Shown one piece after another: positions 1-10,017 of a stretch of 64,000 bases of DNA. The notes beneath the pieces are model-generated. The model was given only the letters and a program-made list of their open reading frames with translations. It was not told the origin of the DNA and did no database searches. Source of the stretch: Phoebastria nigripes (taxonomy: Eukaryota > Chordata > Aves > Procellariiformes > Diomedeidae); the NCBI GenBank assembly GCA_035582835.1, contig JAYKAV010001267.1, positions 420,270 to 484,269 on the forward strand. Direction: 5' to 3'. Position 1 is the first letter of the stretch, and the number at the start of each line of letters is the position of its first letter. Position numbers and translations under genes: made by a program.

Positions 1-89
1 GTTGGTGCTTCTTCCTCTTTCCAGGACAGTATTGCCAATGAGTTGGCATGCGACGCTGGTGCGCTCTGTACAACCTTCCGCCACATAGG

Positions 90-1559
90 TCACGTGCACT
101 TGACTTCATCTGGATCTTCGGATACTCGCTCGTCGTCCAGGTCACTATAAACCACCTCCAGCACAGCTAATTCTCTCAGGTGCTGGATACCTCTCTCCAT
201 AGTGGTCCATTTGCCTAGGCGATATATAACATCTTCCTTGAAGGGATACCCTTCCTTTACGCCTGACAGGAGTCGCCTCCAGAGGCTGAGGACTTGTGCA
301 CCTTGCCCAATCACTTTGTCAATGCCCCCTTCCCTAGAAAGGGATCCCAGCTGTTTGGCTTCCTTACCCTCTAATTCCTGGCTACTGGCCCCATTATCCC
401 AGCATCGGAGCAGCCAGGTGACAACGTACTCACCTGGACGACAGCTGAAATCTTTTTGCATATCTCGCAACTCACTCAGGGATAGGGATTGGGTGGTTTC
501 CATCTCATTTATGAGTTCTTCCTCTTCCTCCTCCCCCTCTCGTGATGGCCCTGCTTTTCCATCACCCCCTTCTAAACGAGCTGACTTTCGCTTATTATGT
601 ATAGGGGCNACTGATGCCAGCACGGGTTGGTCCTCTGGTTCAGCCGCAGCGCCTGTCGCGGGGGTTGGAGGAGCTGCAGTGCCTGTCACAGGGGTTGGAG
701 GAGCTGCAGTGCCTGTCATGGGGGTTGGAGGAGCCGCAGTGCCTGTTGTTTTGTCATCAGATCCAGAGACCTTCTCTTCCCCTTGAGGGTTCTGAATAGT
801 GTTGAACAGGGCTCGGTAGGCATGGGCCAGGCCCCAGCACGTTGCAATGATCTGTGTCTCTCTGGAATTGCCAGGGTGACAGCATACTTTTTCCAAACAT
901 TTTACTAGTTTTTCAGGATTCTGCAGTTGTTCCNGGGTGAAGCTCCAAAACATTGGAGGTGCCCACTGTCCTAGGTACTTGCCCATACTGTCCCACACAC
1001 CCTGCCACTCATAACTATCCAGCCTCGGGGAAGATCTCTGGGTGGTATTCTTAAATAGTTTAACCTTAAACAAGGCCTGAAATGCATTCAGGAGACGTAG
1101 CAATAGGAACATGCTGGTTTGAACATCCCAAGGATATTCAAAATCCTCAAGAGCTACTGTAANCAGCCTGGAGGAGAAGGGGAAGNTGAAGGNANNTGTC
1201 TCCCCCATAGGTTGGCTCTCCAAGGAGAAGAGGTAAAAAGTGTAGTCACTAATAGTTCCCGAGAGATAGCTCCCGAAGCACAGCGATGATGACAATGCTG
1301 AGTACAATCTCATGACCAATAATTTTATCATACCATAAGCCAGTGTTACACAGTATAGCAAAGCAATAAGCTTAATCCATCTCCCAGAGGTGATAAACAG
1401 CACGAAAACACCAATAAGCAGTATATACAGCCAGTAAGGTGTTACAGAACCCAACTCCGAAAACAGATCCAACAACTCTGAGAGCAAATAAACCAACCAA
1501 CCACCATTGTGACCAGCGACTACTAAACTGATATAATGAATGCTTATAACAAATTTGTT
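90..1559 (-). pseudogene. Gag-like retroviral frame, interrupted by a stop
   Basis: This long minus-strand open frame follows directly after the primer binding site, the place of gag. The frame is open from 1559 but has no ATG near its start; the best-context ATG (1507-1505) is in another frame, so the start is either non-ATG or shifted by an indel. The first part contains a hydrophobic stretch. The middle has three near-identical 10-residue proline-rich repeats of the GTAAPPTP type (encoded at 651-740), followed by a basic patch and a run of six glutamates. A TGA at 92-90 ends the frame, although the same frame then stays open to the window edge. It is best read as a recently decayed gag gene. 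Similar gag-like proteins are common in avian ERVs (family knowledge). Confidence 0.7.
651..740 (-). repeat. Three 30-bp tandem repeats in the gag-like frame
   Basis: Three consecutive 30-base units (651-680, 681-710, 711-740) differ at only a few positions and keep the reading frame. They encode a repeated 10-residue Ala/Pro/Thr-rich unit. Copy number may vary between elements. Confidence 0.85.
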
Positions 1560-1601
1560 TTAACAGGTCAGGTCAGATGTGTCGTTATCTCAACCCTTCG
1601 T

Positions 1602-1619
1602 GCCCCACGTTGGGCGCCA
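1602..1619 (-). other. Retroviral primer binding site, tRNA-Lys type
   Basis: The complement of these 18 bases begins TGGCGCCCAACG, the known form complementary to the 3' end of tRNA-Lys(1,2). It lies nine bases downstream of the LTR end at 1629. This position and sequence fix the orientation of the provirus and mark the LTR as the 5' one. Confidence 0.85.
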
Positions 1620-1628
1620 AAAAAGGAC

Positions 1629-2150
1629 TGTTGTGGTTTAACCCGGCAGGCAGTCAAACACCACACAGCCGCTCGCTCACTCCCTCCTCCCCTCAGTGGG
1701 ATGGGGGAGAGAATCGGGAAAAAAAAAGTAAAATTCATGGATTGAGATAAAGACAGTTTAATAAAACAGAGAAGGAAGGGAAAATAATGATAATAATAAT
1801 GATAGAATATACAAAATGAGTGATGCACAATGCAATTGCTCACCACCCGCTGAGAGATACCCAAGCAGCTATCACTACTTCCTGGACCATGCCTCCTATT
1901 TATATATTGAGCATGACGTCATAGGGTATGGAATACCCCATTGGCCAGTTGGGCTAGCTGTCCTGGCTATGCTCCCTCCCAGCGTCTTGTGCACCTGGCA
2001 GAGCATGGGAAGCTGAAAAGTCCCTGACTAGTGTAAACACTACTTAGCAACAACTAAAAACATCAGTGTGTTATCAACATTCTTTTCATACTAAATCCAA
2101 AACACAGCACTAGGAAGAAGATTAACTCTATCCCAGCCGAAACCAGGACA
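1629..2150 (-). repeat. Retroviral 5' LTR, about 522 bp
   Basis: Read on the minus strand the LTR starts TGTCCTGG and ends CACAACA, so it has TG...CA ends. It holds a TATA-like box (complement of 1897-1906), a perfect palindromic CRE TGACGTCA just upstream (1914-1921), and an ATTAAA polyadenylation signal (complement of 1758-1763). The order CRE, TATA, ATTAAA fits U3-R-U5. A (TAA)n-type run lies at about 1785-1803. The other LTR is not in the window, so LTR divergence and target-site duplication cannot be read. Confidence 0.85.
1897..1921 (-). promoter_or_regulatory. LTR core promoter: CRE plus TATA box
   Basis: On the minus strand a perfect TGACGTCA (1914-1921) is followed within about 10 bases by TATATAAATA (1906 down to 1897). 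The TATA box lies inside the LTR at the spacing expected before the R region. The motifs are seen directly; activity is inferred. Confidence 0.65.
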
Positions 2151-2743
2151 CCGAAGAAGAGCCAAACTTCAGAAACAGAAGTATTTAAGAACATGTTCTA
2201 TGAAATGGGGTTTTAAATAAAGCACAAGCATGCCAGGGTAGATCAGGCATATATCACAGCCCTAGACAGACACATCCTCAAACACTCATTTTAATGGGAG
2301 ACTGTCCTTTCCTCTTTCACGTATCCCACCCACTGGCTGGAATTCAAGGGGTCAGAAGAAAAAGTGTTGTGAAATGTAAGAGCTTAAATCTTAAAAACAA
2401 ATTAGCATTTTGTACATATGCTTTACAACAGCTATTTAACTGTCAGAAGTCCTAGAAAAATGTAGCTTTGAGTCTTTGATGGGTTTTAGTGACATGGAGT
2501 CAGCTGATAACTTAAAAACTGTTCAGAACATAAATTGAAACTAAAATAGAATAACCTTTCATGAGATACTGTAATGAAGCTAAATCCTTAAATATCTGTA
2601 ACAGCAAGACTGACACTTTGTTCTCACGTGCAAATCCTTCCTACATTTTTTTTTGTTGATTGCTGTTTTCATAGATGATCATACAGTAATTTTTTAAAGA
2701 TGCATATGGAAATAGCAAAAAAAAAAAAAAAAAGAAAACATAC
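2151..2743 (-). other. MIPEP: MIPEP intron 3, part between exon 3 and the provirus
   Basis: Noncoding and AT-rich. It includes a poly-A run on the plus strand (about 2717-2734), which is a poly-T just after the exon 3 splice donor in transcript direction. No gene was seen. Confidence 0.7.
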
Positions 2744-2832
2744 TTCTCTACCATGGTACCAATGTTCCTGCAAGCTTCTTCAGCAGCCTCTCTGAATGCA
2801 AAGTCAGGATGGGCAATTCTCACAAAATCAGC
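2744..2832 (-). CDS. MIPEP: MIPEP coding exon 3
   Basis: Bounded by an acceptor ending CAG at 2833 and a donor GTATGT at 2743. The 89 bases continue the exon 2 frame and encode [20 protein letters not shown] and onward to GTMVEK. This matches the N-terminal region of mitochondrial intermediate peptidase, which precedes the M3 catalytic fold. The exon ends after two bases of a codon; the next exon lies left of the window, beyond the provirus. Confidence 0.9.
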
Positions 2833-4834
2833 CTGACATAGTAGAAGAAGAAAACAGTGAGGCAGAAAGACAAATAAAAAAATCTTGAATTATAAATAAA
2901 GTTGCACTCAAGTAGTTCCATTTACATTAACATTTATTTCTACAGTTCTGTCCAATCTATTTGCAGAATTTGCATTTTTTTCTTCTAAAAAATAAAGCTT
3001 ATTGGAAAACTGTGCTGACAACTATTAAACCAGACAGTGAATGTGTCTTTCCAAAAAATATCTTTAATCCATACACTTCTTAAAAACATTTTTAGTATGG
3101 TGTGTATCTCAGAGTCCTTACAACACAGACATACTCCAATGTATTAAAATGTTATTACAAAAGATTTTTAAAACTAAAATTCACAGTTAAGAAGAAAGCA
3201 CACCATCAAATGTGCGTAGAGAGTTTGTTTTCAAACCCTTTTTACTCTTGTGTGTAGACCACCAAGTTATGCTTTGACATCATTACCGAGTAGGAAGAAG
3301 TATGTTTAAAGAGAAAACCCAGAAGTTCTTTTGGATTCAGAACAGGGTTTTTATTTGACTTACTGGTTTTCAGTAAGTCTCCAAATACTTAAAGGAGTTC
3401 AGAAGGCTAGAAGGATGCTAAAAGGGGGCTGGGGAGCTAGGTGCTTCCATGACTGCCAACATGAATTCAGGGAGGTTCTGGCATTGAAATGATAAAGAAT
3501 TAAAGACTAGGAATATATTTAATTAAAGATTAGGAATACATTGAAGACGTTCAGCATGATTTTACAGAAAGTACATGAAACAAGCTTGACTTTGTTTAAC
3601 AGTATGATTGCAGTTTGATTGAAAAGGCAACCTTACAAATGTTATACACTTAAGATTTTTACTTCTTAGAATCCCTGTTTAAAATCCTGTATAATATTGA
3701 CAGAATAGGTGCTGAATGGCAGATCTCAAAATTCCTGCCAACAGATAACAATCACCAGATTGCTTCTAGACAGAGCTCTGCAAGCTCTGCATCTTTGAAC
3801 ATATAAACCTGAAAGTAGTACATAGGAGGTAATTTTAACTCGGCAAACTGATACAAAACTATGACCACTGAATTCTGACATTAGTGTTTTAGTTAGACAT
3901 TGATTGATTAAGAGGAATTAGGCATAGTCTATATAAAATATAAGAGACAAAAGGAGAATTAGTGACTCGACAGAGCATGTTAAGTACTTTCAGAAGGAAA
4001 AAGTGCCTGGCACAAAAGATGTCTTGAATCTAGAAAAGAACAAGAAACAAGATTTGAGAACTGAAAACACACAGAGAAATTCAAATGTGAAAACCAAAGT
4101 CAAAAAATTCAGTGACCTATTTATTAAGACCTGATTTCAGTATGAAGGTTGGGTCTGCTTCCTTCAAACGAAGAGTGATGCTTTGATAAAAGATATACTT
4201 CGGGCAGTTTCCAGAGAGCAATACGAAGTGCTCCGTTAAACTTAACATTTTGTGATACAGAATATCAGACCAAGTCAGTATCAGACCACTCTAATTCTGT
4301 GGACCACAGAAACTGCAGTCTAGGAAATACCTGCGTTTTTTCTTATGTTAAGAAAAGGCAATATTGTTTAGTTTCATCTGCTGCTTTTAATCTGTAAGTT
4401 CTTTATGGACCTTCACCTATAAACTTTCATAACTTAAAAACACGTGTATTGCAACCCCAGCTTTAACTTTGAGAGCAATCCCCTATTTTCCATAATGTAA
4501 GTGATGCTGGAAAGCTTATGTATTAATATTACAGCAGAAATACAATTCTGTTTCGCTGTTATTTTTCTTGTTGTGGCCTTTATACTATTTTTACATCTGT
4601 CTTAAAATTAACTGGACAGTTTGACAGGATTTGTAGTTACCTATCATTCGGTAAAAGCCTTTGTAATTAACTTTCAATCAATTTAATTTTCTGTCTTAAC
4701 ACAAAATTTCACAGAGCTGATCGGCTATTTACTGCAGTGCAGAAAATCATAAAATGGAACAACATGGTGTAAGCTTATTAAGTCAGTCAGTTTAAAAGAA
4801 ATTGCTTCAAGTAATAATAAAAAAAGTAACTTAC
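2833..4834 (-). other. MIPEP: MIPEP intron 2
   Basis: About 2 kb of AT-rich noncoding sequence between two in-frame exons. No recognisable gene or young mobile element was seen. Confidence 0.8.
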
Positions 4835-5008
4835 CAAGTCTGCTACTCTGCACAAACCATCTGAAAGCTGATCGAAGATCATTACGGTCTCTGGCCCAGG
4901 TGGTGTTGAACATGCCTTCTGGACTAGCTGTTCCGATTCTTGCAAAGCTTTGTCCTGTGCTTGTTGAAACCCTTCTGGACAGCTCAGTTCTGGAACACCA
5001 AACAGACC
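4835..5008 (-). CDS. MIPEP: MIPEP coding exon 2
   Basis: Acceptor CTGCAG at 5009 and donor GTAAGT at 4834 frame 174 bases (58 codons, phase 0 at both ends). The peptide begins [18 protein letters not shown] and includes [19 protein letters not shown] and CRVADL, a strong match by memory to the N-terminal part of vertebrate MIPEP. It joins exon 1 (ending GRET) and exon 3 (starting ADFV) without a frame break. Confidence 0.93.
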
Positions 5009-7768
5009 CTGCAGTGCAGAACACAATGAAAACACATCACTACTACCCTCCTTGATTTCTGNCCCTTTGTTTCAGGATGGAATTATCACCATGAAATTTT
5101 ACCAAAATGTCCCTAGCTAGCATATTGTGACACTTCACTAAAACATTCCCACGAGTGTCTTTGTAGAGACAATAGTCACAAAATTGGTCAAAGACATTGG
5201 TATCACACGAAAACATCTTCGTTTCCCAGAGCAAAACCTCACTGAGGTTCTTTTAGCCAGAATTGTTCTCAACAAAGCTTAAGAGTTCAGCATCAAATCC
5301 TCACAAACTCTCCTCTTCCACCCCATAACCTCCTATACCATCCTTTTCTCAAAGCATTTTTTATCTCGTTTCCAAAACATGGGCACCAGACAAATCATAG
5401 GAAGTCCATTTACATTCTGAAATGAGAGAAAATCATCCCTCTGAAGCAAAAGAGATTATCAAGCAATGTGAGGACTAAGCAGGAGTGTCAAAACAGTGAA
5501 TGAGTTGGCCAGCACCCCTAGATATCAACGGATTGCAGGCAACAGGACAGTTGTCTCAGGCTCATTAAATGAGCTCCAAATACTGGAACCAGATCTCAAA
5601 GGAATGATCAGCAAGAACTCAAAAATTTTATGGTATGAACAGTTTTATTCCTGAAGTTCTTACCAAGCCTGGCCCTGTCCAGCAGGGCAAGGTGAACACA
5701 CTGACTTGGGCAGGGTAGACGCAGACAGCAGGTATGTTCTGCATTTGTGGAAGACAGTTAAAGAAGNCCTACCGCAGATCAAACAAAATTGCTAACACTA
5801 CCTGCTAGAGAAGTTCCACGATACAGACCTACAATAGTAAAAAAGTCTCACTTTAGAACAGCATCTCTGCAAGCAATACACTCCCTTTGCAACCGCCCAA
5901 CTGCAACATGAGTGTCTCCTTACCTCCTAACTACAGCATCTAACAGTACAAAGTACATAATTTCACACAACATCCATCCCTTCCCAAATTTAACCTCAGC
6001 ATCTAAAAATCACAATCTGGATTTGAAAATCTGCAGGCCACTTTACAATGCACCTTCTGCAAACTCTTTGTGTTACAGCAGTCAGCTGCAGGTTTGCATG
6101 TAGCTTACAAGTATTTATCCAAAATAAAATGAAAAGCTGCAATTTGACAGCTGGTCTGTAAAAGTATATATTCTGAAGCAAAAACATCCCCTAAAGTAAG
6201 TATTTGGGACATTCTGAGTTGCTTTTTCCTGTTTTCTTTCTGTCACTGTTGCTAAAACTGCCTTCTTTTTTTTTTTCCCTAACGCTCTTACTATAAGCTG
6301 GCCACCCTAAGACAGAAACCCTTTCCTCACACTTCCCATGTTTTAATTTATTATTTGGGAACAGGAACTGGACTGAAATGAACACTGAAAAAGATATTTT
6401 TATATACATACACATGTATATAAACACATGCACACAAACATAAATATACAGGTACCACACCACCCTTCAATAATGCTTGCTGTATAAGAGACTCAAGACT
6501 GTCCCTTCACTCGGATCCCCAGCCAGCTGATGCAGTGTCCTGCAACGTCCCAGAGAGCTCCTGGCCTTCCTGCTGCCCTACATCACCATTCACCCTCCCA
6601 AGTGAGCTCCTCCTGCACATGTAGTCCTCTGTGAACAGGAGGTATCTTCTCNTAGCGATAGATTAGCCACGGAGCTCCTCTTCCATATGACAACAAGTTT
6701 GACATAAAAATTTTAAAATTACAAAAAAAGGAAGCCTGGTGCAGGTGTCTCTGTTCTTTAACTGTGTGGCTGCACAGCTGCAGCATTATTCTCTTTGCTT
6801 GGCCTCAGCATTTACACCCTACCTGTCACAGCCTCTTAGCAAGCCTGAAATACACATGCCTATTCCCAAAGAACTCTACATCCTCTCCATAGAGCAAGAG
6901 AATCCAGAACTCATTCCCTAGACCAGCCAAATGCACAATATTTAACTGGATTATTTCCTGGAGCAAGACTTACACCAGTGTACTTGCAGAGGCAGGAGAG
7001 CCAGAAGAAAAGTTTCCCAAACAAGTGCTGGATTATAAACAGAGGTCAGATTTGTCCTCACTGAATCCCTCAGTCCCAGAGTTCAACAGCTTCACCAGCC
7101 TGGGCACCATGGCAGGAATAGCCGAGTCAGCAGACTAACACCTGGATTTTACAGGTATAAGTATTCTGCATGCACTGCACCATCGAAAGTACACATCTTA
7201 CGCTGTCCAGGAACTTGTTTAGATTCCCAGGGCTCTCATTAACAAACGTACCCGACTCACCCTAAAAAGAAATAAATGAAAAAGCCCGAGCGTCACCAAC
7301 CCAGCAAACAAATGCTTTTTTGCCACAAGCAACTGAATGTCAAGAATGATACCCACGCAAGAGGATGTCAGCAGTCTGATTGATTTTGAAGCACTGCCAA
7401 AGTGCATTGGCATGACACTGACAGATTAAAGACACAGCCAGGTAAGAGCTGGGAGTGGAAGGGGTAATGCATATATATATATACATGTGGTCTCTACTGA
7501 GGCTCTAAGCAAATGTTTCAATAAACAAGGTGGCGATTTTCAAACTCTTGTGTGTCCAGAAGACAGAATGTTTCGGTTCAGTAGAACAAAACCAAACCCT
7601 TACGAAGATGTAACCGCCTAACCCTCTGGTAACTGCCCAGCTGTCCCCGCCACCGCGATTTAAAAGTTTTAAAACAAAAAATTACACACAAGAAAAGCAA
7701 AGCGCAAGGCTGCCGGCAGCCAGGGCCGCCTCCTGCCCGCAGCAGGCCCTTCCCCTCCCGCCGCTCAC
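5009..7768 (-). other. MIPEP: MIPEP intron 1
   Basis: About 2.8 kb of noncoding DNA with a short AT dinucleotide run near 7470-7483 and single unresolved bases at 5062, 5767 and 6652. Short open frames on both strands show no recognisable protein. Confidence 0.8.
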
Positions 7769-8300
7769 CGTCTCCCTGCCCGCCGCGCTGCCGCGCAGCT
7801 GCTGCTGCTGCTTCGCATCGAAGGCAGCGCCTACCGGGCACCAGCTGGTGCTGACCGCCCGGCGGCTCGGCCCCGCCGCCCGGCCCCGCAGCGCCCGGCC
7901 CAGCGCCGCCGGCAGCGCCCGCCGGCAGCCGGCCAGCATGGCGGAGCGGCGCGGAGCGGAGCGCAGCGGAACCCGGCAACAGGCCCCGGCGCTCCGAGCT
8001 CGGCCCCGACCTCTGCGCGTCCGGGCCGAGGGGAGGAGGAGGCGGAGCGCCGGCGGGCACAGCGCGGAGGGAGGCGGAGCTTCCTGCCCCCCGCCTCCCC
8101 TCAGCCCGCCCGCCCTGTCCCTTTCTCGGCTCCCCGGCCGTTCCGGGGCGGGGGCGCTCTCTGCGAGCGGCGGTGGCCCGGCCCGGCTTGGCTTGGCCCG
8201 GCGCTACGGGGAAGGGAAGGGCCCGGCGGGTTGGCCGGGCTCTGCCGCAGGCCTGCGGGGGCCTGGCGGGCGCCGGGCCGCGGTAAGAGGAGAGACAAAT
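7690..8300. promoter_or_regulatory. MIPEP: CpG island promoter of MIPEP
   Basis: A sharply GC- and CpG-rich block covers MIPEP exon 1 and about 350 bases upstream. It has no obvious TATA box and carries a GC-box-like GGGGCGGGGGC at 8145-8155. This is typical of a housekeeping mitochondrial gene promoter. The start site is inferred to lie shortly right of 7939. A plus-strand transcript may also start here (see findings). Confidence 0.8.
7769..7939 (-). CDS. MIPEP: MIPEP coding exon 1 with mitochondrial transit peptide
   Basis: MIPEP is a zinc metallopeptidase of family M3 in the mitochondrial matrix; it removes an octapeptide from precursors already cut by the general processing peptidase (family knowledge). 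The ATG at 7939-7937 starts 57 codons ending at donor GTGAGC (7768). The N-terminus MLAGCRRALPAALGRALRGR is rich in Arg and Ala with no acidic residue in its first 30, as expected for a matrix targeting signal. A short Gln run (KQQQQL) follows near residue 43. The exon lies in a CpG island. The catalytic HExxH exons are not in the window, so only about 144 residues of the protein are visible here. Confidence 0.9.
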
Positions 8301-9962
8301 TTCTCCTACATGTTTTCCAGCTAAACCTATGTCCACTTTAAAGCGTTTTTTGGTCTAGATGCTTCTGTGACACAAACATGGCCTGTGGCCTACGGGGAAA
8401 AACCTCTTACTGAAAAATTCACATAACCCTTTCCTCTGTCTTAGTGTCCTGGTAGCTCCCTCACTGTAATTCAGCTGAGATGGGAAGTGCAGCCGTTTTT
8501 CCTGAAGAAACCCACCTCGCCGTGCTCATTCTGGCTCTGTGATCCACACTTGGGGTTCAACAGCTGTGGGGATGTGTCCACGTTTCCTTGCCTCCCCGGC
8601 AGCGTTTGGGGTGATGGGAAGCCAGGCCTTATGCTCCTACATTGCATTGTGCTGAATTTCATGATGCTGACCCATGTCAATTGGCATCTCTGCTTTATTC
8701 TCGTTTAAGGGGAGGGAGTGAGACTTACCAGCATCTTTTGTTATATTTTTGAGTTTCAGGGGAAAAGGGAAAAGAGAAAAAAAAACTTCTGAGAAAATTC
8801 ACAGAAATAAAAGTTTTATGGCACAGGAAATAGCTCTCAATCAGTTCTCCAGTATGTCTGCTTCAGTGTTGATTAAAGATTATCTTTCACTTGGGAGAAT
8901 TTCTTTTGCACCAGCTAATTCTGAAGTACGGCAGCATTATGCTGTATTTTTGCACCAGCATTGAGTATCTGCCCACATCAGAGAATCCACATGGCACTTC
9001 CTCCTATCACTCCATTTCGCTCTATTTCAGACCTTCAGCTACACCGAGAGCAAAGAACCATATTTAAAAGCTGTAGAATCCGCCCAGCTGCAACAAAACT
9101 CACTTGTGCCACAGAGCAAGCAGCCCTTGTGGGGGTATCAAACTACGCTAATTCCAAGTTTAAAAATTATTTTGACATGGTTGGATGCAAACTAACCAAG
9201 TTTCAAGTCCATCTACGCATGCCACCTAGAAAGATATAAACTGGCTTGGAAGTAACTGCTGCTTAATGTTTATACAAGATGGCAGGGACCCACATGTCAT
9301 AATCCAGAACTTGAAATTTTATCTTTTATTTCGTCCCACTTTCTTTTAAAACATTTGTCCTTCAGAACTGGTGTACGCACCCCTGTATAACTACAGTAAG
9401 TCACCAAACCCGTAATGTGTCAAGCCCAGCACTGTAGATTCTTAGGAGTTGTCCTCTCTTGTGCAGAAGCCGTTCCTGAAACCAGCTGTCCTGCAACTGC
9501 AGCCATAAAAATGGTTTATGCACATGAGAAAATTTTTTAATTTGAGTTTTTAAAAACAAAGCTGACAATGGTAGATTAGGACAGTTTAATAAATAAACAC
9601 CTGGTACCTTGTGAATGGGACAAGAAGGCATTTAATTCAAACTCTACTGAGTATGACTCTGAAGCCTTGAGCTCTGTTTTAGCAGCTGGTCATGAAAACT
9701 TCAGCAGAATAAGTTGTGCAATGAGCAGCTGTGTGCATAATGAGGCCTGGTTTCCTACAGATACAAGTAGTGTGATCCTACACCTTCCCACTGTGTTGAC
9801 TTCAGTAAAAAAAAAAAAAAATTTACTCAACTTTTAGGGAGATGCCTAGCTGGTCCCAACCTGCCCTGCAGTCCTACGTCTCCCTTTCAGCCCTCGGTGT
9901 AGCTCCCTGGATGATTTCTGTTTTCTGTTGAATCCAGTAGAAATTTGCCAGCAGATAACAAC
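8301..9962. other. Intergenic spacer between MIPEP promoter and C1QTNF9 3' end
   Basis: About 1.7 kb of noncoding sequence. Plus- and minus-strand open frames of 60-92 codons occur but have no recognisable features. A further AATAAA-type signal on the minus strand lies at 9325-9330. Confidence 0.6.
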
Positions 9963-9968
9963 TTTATT
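9963..9968 (-). terminator. C1QTNF9: Candidate polyadenylation signal of C1QTNF9
   Basis: The complement reads AATAAA and lies only about 50 bases after the TAA stop at 10018-10020. A TGTT-containing stretch follows. If used, the 3' untranslated region is very short; the signal at 9325-9330 is an alternative. Confidence 0.5.
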
Positions 9969-10017
9969 AGGGAGGGCTGAAGGACACAGACATACAGCAT
10001 TCCCGGATAACGTGGAG

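Larger units (their letters stand above)
1..2150 (-). mobile_element. Left-truncated class II (ERVK-like) endogenous retrovirus, 5' end
   Basis: The segment reads on the minus strand as a proviral 5' end: an LTR (2150 down to 1629), a lysine-tRNA-type primer binding site (1619 down to 1602), a leader of about 100 bases, and a long gag-like frame running to the window edge. The pol, env and 3' LTR parts, if present, lie outside. A lysine primer site is typical of beta-like class II avian ERVs; the family name is not claimed. The element sits in MIPEP intron 3 in the same transcriptional direction as MIPEP. Several unresolved bases (609, 934, 1163, about 1186-1196) fall in it, as expected when a multi-copy repeat is hard to assemble. 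Confidence 0.85.

Noticed and set aside
202..786. 194-codon plus-strand frame opposite the gag-like region
   Set aside because: It mirrors the minus-strand gag-like frame; its serine runs are the antisense of the acidic stretch and repeats.
7578..8336. 252-codon minus-strand frame across the MIPEP CpG island
   Set aside because: Few stops are expected in such GC-rich DNA. The stretch overlaps MIPEP exon 1 in another frame and reads through its splice donor; its product is low-complexity Arg/Ala/Pro/Gly.
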